From: DASYTH01 sp035762905
GTDB lineage: Bacteria > Actinomycetota > Actinomycetes > Mycobacteriales > Pseudonocardiaceae
Assembly (NCBI RefSeq): GCF_035762905.1
Contig: NZ_DASUCC010000045.1
Coordinates: 1 to 57,591 of the forward strand
Direction: 5' to 3'
Length of the DNA: 57,591 nucleotides
Position 1 is the stretch's first letter. Every line of letters begins with the position of its first letter. The translations under genes and the position numbers were made by a program. The notes beneath the pieces are model-generated. The model saw nothing but the letters and a program-made list of their open reading frames with translations. It searched no databases and had not been told where the DNA came from. Positions 1 to 8,747 of the stretch are shown piece by piece.

Positions 1-588
1 GGCAACCTCGCCCCCGACGGCGCTGTCATCAAGCCGGCCGCGGCCTCGCCGCACCTGATGCGGCACCGCGGCCCGGCGGTCGTGTTCGACTCGATCGAGG
101 ACTTCCACGCCCGCATCGACGACCCGGCGCTGGACGTCGACGCCGACACGGTCCTCGTTCTGCGCGGCTGCGGCCCCCGGGGGTACCCCGGCATGCCGGA
201 GGTGTCCAACATGCCGCTGCCGGAGAAGCTGCTGCGCCAGGGCGTCCGCGACATGCTGCGCATCTGCGACGGCCGGATGAGCGGCACCGCCTACGGCACC
301 GTCGTGCTGCACGTGGCGCCGGAGGCCGCCGCCGGGGGACCACTGGACCGGATCCGCACCGGCGACTGGATCGTGCTGGACGTCGAGCGGCGCCGGATCG
401 ACGTCGAGGTGCCGCAGGACGAGTTGGACCGCCGGCCGCCGGCACCGGCCATGCTCGACGCGCTCGCCCGCCCCACCCGCGGCTGGCAGCGGCTCTACGT
501 CGACACGGTCATGGGCGCGGAAACCGGAGCGGACCTCGACTTCCTGGTCGGCGCCAGCGGCCACCAGGTCCACCGGGAGTCGCACTGA
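1..588 (+). CDS. IlvD/Edd-family dehydratase, C-terminal part (partial)
   Basis: The reading frame is open from the first base and ends with TGA at 586-588, so only about 195 C-terminal residues are present. It begins GNLAPDGAVIKPAAAS and continues with RGCGPRGYPGMPE and CDGRMSGTAYGTVVLHV, all signature stretches of the IlvD/Edd Fe-S dehydratases. The Ser of the RMSG motif (fragment residue 94) is the family's catalytic base. The CDGRMSGTAYGT wording is closer to sugar-acid dehydratases (L-arabinonate or xylonate type) than to branched-chain IlvD, which usually reads DGRFSGG. It therefore probably dehydrates an aldonic acid, but the substrate is inferred. The neighbouring galactan locus makes a carbohydrate role plausible. 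Start and upstream partners are outside the window. Confidence 0.85.
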   Translation, partial: GNLAPDGAVIKPAAASPHLMRHRGPAVVFDSIEDFHARIDDPALDVDADTVLVLRGCGPRGYPGMPEVSNMPLPEKLLRQGVRDMLRICDGRMSGTAYGTVVLHVAPEAAAGGPLDRIRTGDWIVLDVERRRIDVEVPQDELDRRPPAPAMLDALARPTRGWQRLYVDTVMGAETGADLDFLVGASGHQVHRESH

Positions 589-696
589 ACGCCCGTTAAC
601 TGGGAAGGAAACAGCACGATCGGCCGCTACCTGCATCGGCGGGCGCCCGCAACGCTCTGCTCGTTGGCCCCCAAACCCTGCTGGAGGCAGCAAATC

Positions 697-2004
697 ATGG
701 GTAACAGAGTCACCATCCCGACCCTGAGCGCCGGCATCGTGCTCGCCGGCCTGCTCTGGAGTGCGCCGGCCACCGCCGCGCCACCGGAAACCCTTGCGGC
801 GCCCGACATCTCGCTCGCCAACGTACAAGCACACCTCAACCAGCTGCAGTCCATCGCCACCAACAACGGCGGCAACCGGGCGCACGGCCGGCCCGGCTAC
901 CAGGCGTCGATCGACTTCATCCGGAGCCGGCTCAACGACGCCGGCTACACCACCTCGGTGCAGAGCTTCACCTCCAACGGCGCCACCGGGTTCAACCTGA
1001 TCGCCGACTGGCCGGGCGGCGACACCAGCAACATCCTCATGTCCGGCGGCCACCTGGACAGCGTCTCGGCCGGCCCGGGCATCAACGACAACGGCTCGGG
1101 TTCCTCGGGCCTGCTCGAGGTCGCGCTCACCGTGGCGCGCACGAACTTCCAGCCGCAGCGCCATCTGCGCTTCGGCTGGTGGGGGGCGGAGGAGCTGGGT
1201 CTGGTCGGCTCCACCTTCTACGTCAACAACCTGCCGGCCGCGGAGCGGTCCAGGATCAGGGGATACCTGAACTTCGACATGATCGGCTCGCCGAACCCCG
1301 GCTACTTCGTCTACAGCAGCAGCGGTCAGCCGACCGGGTCGATCAACCTGCAGCGCGCGCTCGAGGCGCACTTCGCCACGATCGGCGTGCCCACCGAGCT
1401 GACCAACGTCGGCGGGCGGTCCGACCACGCGGCGTTCGCCCGGGCCGGGATCCCGACCGGCGGGTTGTTCACCGGCGCCGAGGTGACCAAGACCGCGGCC
1501 CAGGCGCAGAAGTGGGGCGGGTCCAGCGGCGTCGCGTTCGACCGGTGCTACCACCGCTCGTGCGACACGATGGCCAACATCAACACCACCGCGCTGGACC
1601 GCAACGCCGACGCGATCGCCAACGCGATCTGGTCGCTGGCCGCCGGTTCGACCACACCGCCGGGTCCGCGCTTCGAGAACCCGACCGACGTGCCGATCCC
1701 CGACCTGTCCACGGTGGAGAGCCCGATCACGGTCAGCGGGGTGGCCGGCAACGCCCCGGCGGCACTGGCCGTCGGCGTGGACATCCGGCACACCTTCCGC
1801 GGCGACCTGGTGGTCGACGTGCTCGCGCCGGACGGCACCGCGTACAACATCCACAACCGCATCGGCGGCAGCGCGGACAACCTGACCGGAACGTTCACCA
1901 TCAACGCCGCCAGCGAAGTGGCCAACGGAACCTGGCGGCTGCGGGTCCGGGACGCCGGCCCGCAGGACATCGGCACGATCAACACGTGGAGCCTGCAGTT
2001 CTGA
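697..2004 (+). CDS. Secreted M28 zinc aminopeptidase with C-terminal P-domain
   Basis: Predicted secreted metallo-aminopeptidase of 435 residues. The ATG at 697 is preferred over an upstream in-frame TTG at 664 because GGAGG (683-687) lies 9 bases before it and the protein then starts with a clean signal peptide ending near ATAAPPE. M28 metal ligands are all visible: His119/Asp121 (GHLDS), Asp131 (GINDNGSG), Glu165-Glu166 (GAEELG), Asp194 (FDMIGS) and His244 (RSDHAAF). This matches Streptomyces-type aminopeptidase S. Residues from about 325 to the end form a proprotein-convertase P-domain (HTFRGDLVVDVLAPDG ... GTWRLRVRDAG), common on secreted actinobacterial proteases and thought to aid folding or stability. 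It is a single-gene unit with its own ribosome site. Its role would be peptide scavenging outside the cell. Confidence 0.92.
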   Translation: MGNRVTIPTLSAGIVLAGLLWSAPATAAPPETLAAPDISLANVQAHLNQLQSIATNNGGNRAHGRPGYQASIDFIRSRLNDAGYTTSVQSFTSNGATGFNLIADWPGGDTSNILMSGGHLDSVSAGPGINDNGSGSSGLLEVALTVARTNFQPQRHLRFGWWGAEELGLVGSTFYVNNLPAAERSRIRGYLNFDMIGSPNPGYFVYSSSGQPTGSINLQRALEAHFATIGVPTELTNVGGRSDHAAFARAGIPTGGLFTGAEVTKTAAQAQKWGGSSGVAFDRCYHRSCDTMANINTTALDRNADAIANAIWSLAAGSTTPPGPRFENPTDVPIPDLSTVESPITVSGVAGNAPAALAVGVDIRHTFRGDLVVDVLAPDGTAYNIHNRIGGSADNLTGTFTINAASEVANGTWRLRVRDAGPQDIGTINTWSLQF

Positions 2005-2129
2005 CCGCCTGACCGCCACGCCGTCCCCGGCTCGACCACGCGCATCGTCGCGGATCGAGCGCGGTTCGGTTCACTTGAGCTGGGTATTCCCCGCTGCGGA
2101 ACGAGTGGTCGAGTCGGGGACGGTGGATC

Positions 2130-2612
2130 ATGGCGGCAGACCCGCGGCAGGAGGCTCGGTCGACGGCCGGCCGGTTGGTGACCCTGGCCCGGTCCGGGCA
2201 ACTGGACGCGGTGACCGGCGCGCTCACCCTGCTCAGCTTCGCCGGACGGCGGCAGGCCGAGCGGCTGCGGTTGATCCTCGGCGCGCTGATCGAGGCGTTG
2301 GCCACGATGCTGATCTGGCGGGCCGGGGCGATGGGGATGAGCGGGGCGTTCGGCGCGGACCTGCGCGGGCCGGATGAGTCGGCGGTGGACATCGATCACC
2401 TCGACCCGCCGGTGCGGGCCACGGTCCGGGCGTTGCTGGCACAGGTCAACGGCTGTCCGCAGGACGCCGACGACCAGGTCGTGCTGGCGCTTTCCGGCGG
2501 TGCCAAGGCGAACGTGCAGGTGATCGTGCTCGCCCTGAAGTGGACGGTGAACGCACTGGAGTGGTGCGAGGCGGACGCCCAGCCGGAGTGGCTGGACCGC
2601 AAGGCGAGCTGA
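2130..2612 (+). CDS. Conserved-looking hypothetical protein, 160 aa
   Basis: I do not recognise this protein. It is 160 residues, mostly alpha-helical by composition, with no signal peptide and only one mildly hydrophobic stretch (about residues 45-75, rich in Ala, Leu, Ile and Met). The middle has acidic DESAVDIDHLDPP. GC content and third-position bias match the neighbourhood, supporting real coding. ATG at 2130 follows a weak GGGGACGG ribosome site. Its TGA (2610-2612) abuts the stop codon of the convergent beta-galactosidase gene at 2613, so the two transcripts must run into each other. No functional link to either neighbour can be claimed. Confidence 0.6.
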   Translation: MAADPRQEARSTAGRLVTLARSGQLDAVTGALTLLSFAGRRQAERLRLILGALIEALATMLIWRAGAMGMSGAFGADLRGPDESAVDIDHLDPPVRATVRALLAQVNGCPQDADDQVVLALSGGAKANVQVIVLALKWTVNALEWCEADAQPEWLDRKAS

Positions 2613-4586
2613 TCACTCCGTTCTGATCACCCGCACCTCGCCGGCCGGGACCCGAAGCAGGCCGGCGCAGTGCCCGCCGGTGAGCAACTCGGTGCCCGCC
2701 GCGGGCAGCTTGGCGTCCTGGTCGGTGTGGTTGATGGCGAACAGGAACGGGCCGCGGCGCACGACCTCGAGACCGGCCGGCAGATCGTCGCGCGGCGCGA
2801 TCGCGGCATCGCCGCACGCGGGGCGCAGCACGGCATCGAGATCCTCGCCGCGCAGCCGGGTGGACACGTACCAGGCGACACCGGCGCCGAACGGGTGCCG
2901 GGTCACCGCCGGCTCGCCCGCGGCCGGCCCGTCGAGGTAGCGCAGCACCGGCGTGGCGCCGCGCGGCCGCACCAGTTCGGTCCACACGTCGCCGGTCGTC
3001 CCGCCGTCCAGCCGGACGGTCTCGCCGGCGCGCAGCGGCCGGAACTCCTCCACGACGAGGCCGAGCAACTCGCGCAGCGGCCCGGGATGCCCGCCGGGAT
3101 GCACCGCGTCGTTGGCGTCGACGATGCCGGAGAAGTACGACACCACGAGGGTTCCGCCGCCCCGCACGTAGTCGGCCAGGTTGGCGGCGGCGTCGGCGTG
3201 CAGCAGGTAGAGGCTGGGGACGATCACCAGCGGGTAACCGGAAAGATCCCCGCCGGGCGGAGTGAAGTCCACGGTGAGGTGCGCCCGCCACAGCCAGGCG
3301 TAGCAGGCCGTGACCCGCTCCAGGTAGTCCAGATCCACCGACGGGCGCCAGTCCAGCTCCACCGCCCACCAGGACTCCCAGTCCCACACCATGCTGACGT
3401 CGGCGGCGACCGGCGTCCCGCGGACCTGCGCCAGCGCGCCGAGCGCGGACCCGAGCGCGGTCACCTCGCGCCAGATGCCGGTGTCGGTGCCGCCGTGCGG
3501 AAGCATCGCGGAGTGGAACTTCTCCTGGCCGAACCGGGCCGCCCGCCACTGGAAGAACAGCAGACCGTCGGCGCCCCGGGCCAGGTGCGTCAGGCTGTTG
3601 CGGCGCAGCTCGCCCGCCCGCTTGGCGATGTTGCGCGGCTGCCAGTTGACCGCGCTGGTCGAGTGCTCCATGAGCAGCCACGGCGACTGCCCGGCCACCC
3701 CGCGGGTCAGGTCCGCGGCCATGGCCAGCTCGATGTGGTTGTCCGCAGACTCGGCCCGCAAATAGTGGTCGTTGGACACCACGTCGACCTCGCCGGCCCA
3801 CCGCCAGTAGTCCATCGTCTTGCACGCCGGGATCATCAGGTTCGTGGTGACCGGCACGCCGGGGGAGTACCGGCGCAGGATGTCCCGCTCGGCCCGGAAG
3901 TTGGTCAGGTGCTCGTCGGCGCTGAACCGCAGGAAGTCCAGCTGCTGGGCCGGGTTGCCGGCGGTCGGGGTGCGCCGGGGCGGTTCGATCTCGGCCCAGT
4001 CGCTGTAGCGCTGGCCCCAGAACGTGGTGCCCCAGGCGGCGTTGAGCTCGGCCAGGTCGCCGTAGCGCCGGTCCAGCCAGACCCGGAACGCCGCCGCGGA
4101 GACGGGGCAGTAGCAGGCCGGGTTGGCGCCGCCGTACTCGTTGTGCACGTGCCAGAGCACCAGGCCGGGGTGCCCGGCGTAGCGGGTGGCGAGCCGCTCG
4201 GCGATCGCCGCGGCCCGGGCCCGGTAGTCCGGTGAGCTGGGACAGAACCCCTGACGGGCACCGAATCCGAGTACCCGGCCGTCCCGGTCGACCAGCCGGC
4301 TGCCCGGGTGCCGGTGGGCCAGCCAGGCCGGCGGCGCCGCCGTCGGAGTGGCCAGGTCGACCGCGATCCCGTTGCCGTGCAACAGCTCGAGCACCTCGTC
4401 CAGCCAGCCGAACTCGTACTCGTCCGGTCGCGGCTCCAGCTCGGCCCAGCTGAACACGCCGACCGTGACCAGGTTGACCCCGGCCGCCCGCATCAGGCGC
4501 ACGTCCTGCGGCCAGACCTCCGGCGGCCACTGTTCGGGGTTGTAGTCACCGCCGTAGGCGATCCGGTCGAGCCTGGGAATGATCAT
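2613..4586 (-). CDS. GH42 beta-galactosidase
   Basis: Cytoplasmic glycoside hydrolase family 42 enzyme of 657 residues, the usual family length, which removes terminal beta-galactosyl units from galacto-oligosaccharides. The N terminus IAYGGDYNPEQWP is the GH42 hallmark. Glu150 in HNEYG fits the acid/base and Glu307 in MEHS fits the nucleophile. The central beta-galactosidase trimerisation region and the small C-terminal domain both appear present. The start at 4586 is chosen because AGGGAG precedes it and the conserved N terminus follows at once; an upstream in-frame extension to 4667 would run through the operators. There is no signal peptide, so it acts on imported sugars. It is transcribed away from the ABC importer genes, and a perfect LacI-type operator sits between its ribosome site and promoter region. 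Together with the GH53 gene this marks a galactan pathway. Confidence 0.95.
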   Translation of the reverse strand: MIIPRLDRIAYGGDYNPEQWPPEVWPQDVRLMRAAGVNLVTVGVFSWAELEPRPDEYEFGWLDEVLELLHGNGIAVDLATPTAAPPAWLAHRHPGSRLVDRDGRVLGFGARQGFCPSSPDYRARAAAIAERLATRYAGHPGLVLWHVHNEYGGANPACYCPVSAAAFRVWLDRRYGDLAELNAAWGTTFWGQRYSDWAEIEPPRRTPTAGNPAQQLDFLRFSADEHLTNFRAERDILRRYSPGVPVTTNLMIPACKTMDYWRWAGEVDVVSNDHYLRAESADNHIELAMAADLTRGVAGQSPWLLMEHSTSAVNWQPRNIAKRAGELRRNSLTHLARGADGLLFFQWRAARFGQEKFHSAMLPHGGTDTGIWREVTALGSALGALAQVRGTPVAADVSMVWDWESWWAVELDWRPSVDLDYLERVTACYAWLWRAHLTVDFTPPGGDLSGYPLVIVPSLYLLHADAAANLADYVRGGGTLVVSYFSGIVDANDAVHPGGHPGPLRELLGLVVEEFRPLRAGETVRLDGGTTGDVWTELVRPRGATPVLRYLDGPAAGEPAVTRHPFGAGVAWYVSTRLRGEDLDAVLRPACGDAAIAPRDDLPAGLEVVRRGPFLFAINHTDQDAKLPAAGTELLTGGHCAGLLRVPAGEVRVIRTE

Positions 4587-4595
4587 GCGGACTCC

Positions 4596-4611
4596 CTGTG
4601 AGCGCTCACAG
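4596..4611. promoter_or_regulatory. LacI-family operator O1 (perfect palindrome)
   Basis: CTGTGAGCGCTCACAG is a perfect 16-base palindrome with the GAGCGCTC core typical of actinobacterial LacI-family (CelR-like) operators. It lies 9 bases upstream of the GH42 start codon, where a bound repressor would block that transcript. The likely ligand-responsive regulator is the LacI protein encoded at 7716-8723. Confidence 0.85.
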
Positions 4612-4625
4612 TATGAACGACGTGG

Positions 4626-4631
4626 TTGACA
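4626..4631 (+). promoter_or_regulatory. Likely -35 element of the galactan ABC operon
   Basis: A consensus TTGACA lies 78 bases upstream of the binding-protein ATG. Any -10 at normal spacing would fall at about 4648-4654, where only a weak AAAAC-like sequence is seen and where operator O2 begins. This geometry suits repression by occlusion. The -10 assignment is weak. Confidence 0.45.
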
Positions 4632-4652
4632 GCGTCGCATGACAGGCTCAAA

Positions 4653-4670
4653 ACTGGGAGCGCTCACAGT
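4653..4670. promoter_or_regulatory. LacI-family operator O2
   Basis: ACTGGGAGCGCTCACAGT is palindromic except for one base pair and has the same GAGCGCTC core as O1. Its centre is 58 bases from the O1 centre, between the predicted -35 of the importer operon and the binding-protein start at 4710. Two similar sites flanking a divergent promoter suggest joint repression of both transcripts. Confidence 0.8.
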
Positions 4671-4709
4671 TCCTCATTCAGCCGCAACGGAGCGAAACGA
4701 GGTCACGTG

Positions 4710-6008
4710 ATGCGAGGCGCGCTTCGTCCGATCCTGGCGCTGGCGGCGGGCGCGAGCCTGCTGGCCGGCTGCACCACCGACTCCGGCGGCGACGAGGGCG
4801 GATCCGCCGGCCCGGTCGAACTTTCCTTCTGGACCTGGGCGACCAACATCGAGCAGGTCGTCGACAAGTGGAACAGCAGCCATCCCGACGTGCGGGTCAC
4901 GGTCAGCCGGCAGTCGCAGGGCGACGAACTGGTCACCAAGGTGCTCACCGCCGCCAAGGGCGGCAACGCGCCGGATCTGTTCCAGGCGGAGTACCAGGCG
5001 CTGCCGACGTTCGTCAGCAACGACGCGGTCGCCGACCTGTCCGACTTCGCCGGCGGGGCGAAGGAGAAGTTCGCCGACGGCGTCTGGGCGCAGGTCACGC
5101 TCGGCACCGACGCGGTCTACGCGATCCCGCAGGACAGCGGGCCGATGATGCTCTACTACCGCACGGACCTGTTCCAGCAGTTCGGCCTTACCGTGCCGAA
5201 GACCTGGGACGAGTTCGCCGCCACCGCACGGGCGTTGCGCGCCAAGACCACGAGCAACTTCCTGACCACCTTCTCCAGCAACGATCCCGGCTGGTTCGCC
5301 GGCCTGGCCCAGCAGGCCGGGGGCCGGTGGTGGGGCGTGGCCGGCGAGACCTGGACGGTCGGCATCAACGACGCCGCGACCAGGCGGGTGGCCGACTTCT
5401 GGGGCGGCCTGGTCGCCGAGGGCGTGGTCGACGACCAGCCGATGTACACCCCGGAGTGGAACAAGTCGCTCGGCGACGGCACGCTGCTCGCCTGGCCGAG
5501 CGCGATCTGGGCGCCGGGCGTGCTGGAAAGCGTTGCCGCGCAGACCAAGGGCAAGTGGGCGATGGTCCCGATGCCGCAGTGGTCGGCCGGGGAGAACCGC
5601 ACCGGCAACTGGGGCGGCTCGTCCACCGCGGTGTCGGCCAACTCCCGCAACGCCAAGGCGGCCGCCGAGTTCGCGATCTGGCTGAACACCGACCCGGTGG
5701 CCACCGAGGCGCTGGTCACCGCCGGTGCCCTGTACCCGGCCGCGCGGGACGCGCAGTCCGGCCCGGCGCTGGCCAAGCCGCCGGCGTTCATGGCCGAGCA
5801 GACCGACTTCTACCCGCAGGCCAAGCAGATCGCCGACACCGCGGTCGGCTGGACCTGGGGACCCAACGTCAACGTCGCCTACCAGGCCTACAAGGACACG
5901 TTCGGCAAGGCGATCACCGACCGGGCACCGTTCTCGGACGCGGTCGCGGTCATGCACCGGACCACCCTGGAGGACATGCGGAAGAACGGGTTCAAGGTTG
6001 AGGGGTGA
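4710..6008 (+). CDS. ABC sugar importer, substrate-binding lipoprotein
   Basis: Extracellular solute-binding lipoprotein of 432 residues, family 1 (maltose-binding-like). The N terminus has a hydrophobic signal ending in lipobox LAGC with the lipidated Cys at residue 21, then a Gly/Ser/Asp-rich linker. The body begins VELSFWTWATNIEQVV, typical of family 1 sugar binders. ATG 4710 is preferred over GTG 4707 because GAGG (4699-4702) is 7 bases away. It is first gene of a five-gene operon; its stop overlaps the next start (GTGA). With GH53 and GH42 beside it, the expected ligand is a beta-1,4-galacto-oligosaccharide. No ATPase gene is present locally, so a shared MsiK-type ATPase encoded elsewhere is expected, as is common in actinobacteria. 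Confidence 0.92.
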   Translation: MRGALRPILALAAGASLLAGCTTDSGGDEGGSAGPVELSFWTWATNIEQVVDKWNSSHPDVRVTVSRQSQGDELVTKVLTAAKGGNAPDLFQAEYQALPTFVSNDAVADLSDFAGGAKEKFADGVWAQVTLGTDAVYAIPQDSGPMMLYYRTDLFQQFGLTVPKTWDEFAATARALRAKTTSNFLTTFSSNDPGWFAGLAQQAGGRWWGVAGETWTVGINDAATRRVADFWGGLVAEGVVDDQPMYTPEWNKSLGDGTLLAWPSAIWAPGVLESVAAQTKGKWAMVPMPQWSAGENRTGNWGGSSTAVSANSRNAKAAAEFAIWLNTDPVATEALVTAGALYPAARDAQSGPALAKPPAFMAEQTDFYPQAKQIADTAVGWTWGPNVNVAYQAYKDTFGKAITDRAPFSDAVAVMHRTTLEDMRKNGFKVEG

Positions 6009-6898
6009 GGGTGTCCCGGGGTCCGCGCCAGCGCGCCGTGCCGTACGCCTTCCTCGCGCCGGCGATCATCCTGTTCACCCTCGTCGTTCTGCTGCCGATC
6101 GGCTACACCGTCTATCTGAGCCTGCACCGCACCCGGGTCACCGGGCTCGGGCTGGGCCGGGGCGCGCGGACCGAGGTGTTCGCCGGGCTCGCCACCTACC
6201 GGGATGCGCTGGCCAGCCCCGAGTTCTGGCGAGGTGCGCTGCGGGTGCTCGGCTACGGCGCGATCCTGGTACCCACGATGCTGGGCCTCGCGCTGCTGTT
6301 CGCGTTGCTGCTGGACCTTCCGAAGTCGCGGTTCGCGCGGTTCAACCGGATCGCGATCTTCCTGCCCTACGCGGTGCCGGGCGTGGTGGCCAGCGTGCTG
6401 TGGGGCTTCCTGTACCTGCCGGCGCTGACCCCGTTGCCGGTGCCGGCCGACATGCTCGGCCCGGGCCTGCTGCTGTTCGCGGTGCTCAACATCGGGCTGT
6501 GGGGCGGGGTCGGCTTCAACATGGTGGTGATCCTCACCGCTTTGCGGGCGATTCCCGCCGAGGTCTACGAGTCGGCCCGGCTGGACGGGTGCAGCGAGCG
6601 GCAGATCGCGCTGCGGATCAAGACCCCGCTGATCACGCCGGCGCTGGTGATGGCCGGCGTGTTCACGGTGATCGCCACGTTGCAGGTCTACACCGAGCCG
6701 ACCACGCTGGCGCCGCTGACCAACTCGCTGCCGTCGACCTGGACGCCGCTGATGAAGGTCTACACGGATGCCTTCGTGCGCGGCGACATCCACTCGGCCG
6801 CGGCCGCCTCGATCGTGATCGCCGTGGTCACCCTGGCGTTGTCCGTGCTGTTCCTCCGGCTGGTCGCCGGGCGGGCGTTCGCCGGGGAGGATCTGTGA
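6005..6898 (+). CDS. ABC sugar importer permease (MalF/UgpA type)
   Basis: Integral membrane permease of 297 residues with six predicted helices, the first at AFLAPAIILFTLVVLLPIGY. The cytoplasmic EAA loop is visible as EVYESARLDGCSERQIALRI, the contact site for the importer ATPase. The GTG start overlaps the stop of the binding-protein gene, and its own stop overlaps the next GTG, so translation is probably coupled. The LDGCS wording of the EAA loop is characteristic of carbohydrate uptake transporter family 1. It would form a heterodimer with the next permease to import galacto-oligosaccharides. Confidence 0.93.
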   Translation: MRVSRGPRQRAVPYAFLAPAIILFTLVVLLPIGYTVYLSLHRTRVTGLGLGRGARTEVFAGLATYRDALASPEFWRGALRVLGYGAILVPTMLGLALLFALLLDLPKSRFARFNRIAIFLPYAVPGVVASVLWGFLYLPALTPLPVPADMLGPGLLLFAVLNIGLWGGVGFNMVVILTALRAIPAEVYESARLDGCSERQIALRIKTPLITPALVMAGVFTVIATLQVYTEPTTLAPLTNSLPSTWTPLMKVYTDAFVRGDIHSAAAASIVIAVVTLALSVLFLRLVAGRAFAGEDL

Positions 6899-7719
6899 CC
6901 ACCCGGCTGCCGGTGCTCGTGCTGTTCATCGGGGCGGCATACTGCCTGCTTCCGGTGGCCTGGGTGGTCATCGCGGCGACCAAGAGCAGCTCGGAGCTGT
7001 TCGGCACGTCCACGTTCGTCCCGGGTACCGCGCTGCTGAGCAACATCGTGGAGCTGGCCGGCTACCGGGACGGGCTGTTCTGGCGGTGGGCCGGGAACAC
7101 CGCGATCTACGCCGGGGCCGGCGCGGCGGCGTCCGCGGCGCTGTCCGGGCTGACCGGTTACGCCCTCGCCAAGTTCCGGTTCCCCGGCCGGACGGCGATC
7201 TTCTACGTGCTGCTGGCCGGCGTGCTGGTGCCGGGCGTGGTGCTGGCCGTGCCGCAGTACCTGCTGCTGGCCCGGATCGGCCTGGCCGACAGCTACGCCG
7301 CGGTGCTGCTGCCGAGCGTCGTCAGCCCGTTCGGCGTCTACCTCGCACGCATCTACGCGGCCGCCGCGGTACCCGATCCGGTGCTCGAGGTGGCTCGCAC
7401 CGACGGCGCGGGGGAGTGGCGGATCTTCGCCGCGGTGGCGCTGCCGATGATGGTGCCGGGTCTGGTGACCGTGTTCCTGTTCCAGTTCGTGGCCATCTGG
7501 AACAACTTCCTGCTGCCCTACATCATGCTCGGCGACGACCGGAAGTTCCCGCTCACCGTCGGCCTGGTGACCATGCTCAAGCAGGGCAACGCCCAGCCGG
7601 CCCTGTACAACCTGGTGATCACCGGCGCGCTGCTGTCGGTGCTCCCGCTGATCGCGCTTTTCCTTTCCCTGCAACGGTACTGGCGGATCGATCTGATGGC
7701 GGGAGCGGTGAAGGGTTGA
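6895..7719 (+). CDS. ABC sugar importer permease (MalG/UgpE type)
   Basis: Second permease, 274 residues, MalG-like. It starts at GTG 6895 inside the previous stop (GTGA). Features include an N-terminal helix (LVLFIGAAYCLLPVAWVVIA), the periplasmic loop with SSSELFGTSTFVPG, the MalG-type GYALAKFRFPGR segment, and an EAA loop reading VLEVARTDGAGEWRIFAAVALP. The NNFLLPYIMLGDDRKFPLTVGL stretch near the C terminus is highly typical of sugar permeases. It partners with the 6005-6898 product. The downstream regulator gene begins at the TTG overlapping its stop codon. Confidence 0.93.
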   Translation: MTTRLPVLVLFIGAAYCLLPVAWVVIAATKSSSELFGTSTFVPGTALLSNIVELAGYRDGLFWRWAGNTAIYAGAGAAASAALSGLTGYALAKFRFPGRTAIFYVLLAGVLVPGVVLAVPQYLLLARIGLADSYAAVLLPSVVSPFGVYLARIYAAAAVPDPVLEVARTDGAGEWRIFAAVALPMMVPGLVTVFLFQFVAIWNNFLLPYIMLGDDRKFPLTVGLVTMLKQGNAQPALYNLVITGALLSVLPLIALFLSLQRYWRIDLMAGAVKG

Positions 7720-8723
7720 CCAGGACCAGACGCAGGCGTCCCACCATGGACGACGTCGCCACTGTTGCCGGGGTGTCCCGCGGCACGGTGTCCCGCGCGC
7801 TCAACGGCGGGCGCAACGTGAGCGGGTCCGCGCAGAGCGCCATCGACCGGGCCATCCGCAAGACCGGCTACGTGATCAACCCGCATGCCAGGAGCCTTGC
7901 CACGCAACGGTCGAAGTCGGTGGCGTTCATCCTGTCCGAGCCGCAGGACCGGCTGTTCGAGGACCCGAACTTCAACCTCCTGCTGCACGGTTGCACGCAG
8001 GCCCTCGCGGACAACGACATCACCGTGCTGCTCACGCTGGCCGGCACGCCGGAGGACCGGGCCCGGGTCAGCCGCTACGTCACCGCCGGGCACGTGGACG
8101 GCGCGCTGCTGGTTTCCACGCACACCGGCAGCCCGCTGATCGACGAGTTGCGCGCGCAGGACGTCCCGGTGGTGGCGTGCGGCCGGCCGCTCGGCCACGA
8201 GCGGGACGTGGCCTACGTGGCCGCCGACGACCGGGACGGCGCCCGGCAGATGGTCGGCTACCTGGTTTCCCGCGGGTACCGGCGGATCGGCACGATCACC
8301 GGTCCGCTGGACACCTCCGGTGGGGTGGACCGGCTGGCCGGCTACCACGACGTGCTCGGCGAGTCCGACCCGAACCTGGTGGCCACCGGCGACTACACCC
8401 AGGCCGGCGGTGCCGCCGCGATGGAGCTGCTGCTGGACCGGGCGCCCGACGTGGACGCGGTGTTCGTCGCGTCGGACCTGATGGCCGCGGGCGCACTGGC
8501 CGCGCTGCGCCGGGCCGGGCGCCGGGTTCCGGACGACGTGGCGGTCGCCGGCTTCGACGACTCCAGGATCGCGGCCGCCTGCCATCCGCCACTGACCACC
8601 ATTCGCCAGCCGCTGTCCCGGATCAGCACGGAGATGGTGCGGCTGCTGCTACGGCTGATCGACGGCGAGGCCAACGCCGCCGTCATCCTGCCGACCGAGA
8701 TCGTGCTCAGGGAATCAGCCTGA
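7716..8723 (+). CDS. LacI-family transcriptional regulator of the galactan locus
   Basis: LacI/GalR-type repressor of 335 residues. The helix-turn-helix is at residues 11-36 (MDDVATVAGVSRGTVSRALN), followed by the hinge helix region NPHARSLA. The sugar-binding core contains VDGALLVSTH, the GRPLG segment and the C-terminal VAGFDDSRIAA...PPLTTIRQP motif. I chose TTG at 7716 because it overlaps the permease stop (TTGA) and supplies the basic arm TRTRRRRP; the alternative ATG at 7746 would remove it. Being embedded in the importer operon, it most likely binds O1 and O2 upstream of 4710 and is released by a galacto-oligosaccharide or galactose. The inducer identity is inferred. Confidence 0.93.
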   Translation: MTRTRRRRPTMDDVATVAGVSRGTVSRALNGGRNVSGSAQSAIDRAIRKTGYVINPHARSLATQRSKSVAFILSEPQDRLFEDPNFNLLLHGCTQALADNDITVLLTLAGTPEDRARVSRYVTAGHVDGALLVSTHTGSPLIDELRAQDVPVVACGRPLGHERDVAYVAADDRDGARQMVGYLVSRGYRRIGTITGPLDTSGGVDRLAGYHDVLGESDPNLVATGDYTQAGGAAAMELLLDRAPDVDAVFVASDLMAAGALAALRRAGRRVPDDVAVAGFDDSRIAAACHPPLTTIRQPLSRISTEMVRLLLRLIDGEANAAVILPTEIVLRESA

Positions 8724-8747
8724 CCGTCTGTCCACAGAGGAGTGATC

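Noticed and set aside
664..696. TTG start giving 11 extra residues on the M28 peptidase
   Set aside because: It lies upstream of a good GGAGG placed for ATG 697 and would put Cys, Trp and charged residues before the signal peptide.
2030..2060. GCTCGA/TCGAGC hairpin after the M28 peptidase as a terminator
   Set aside because: Only a 6-bp outer stem with a 19-base, poorly paired interior; too weak to list as a feature.
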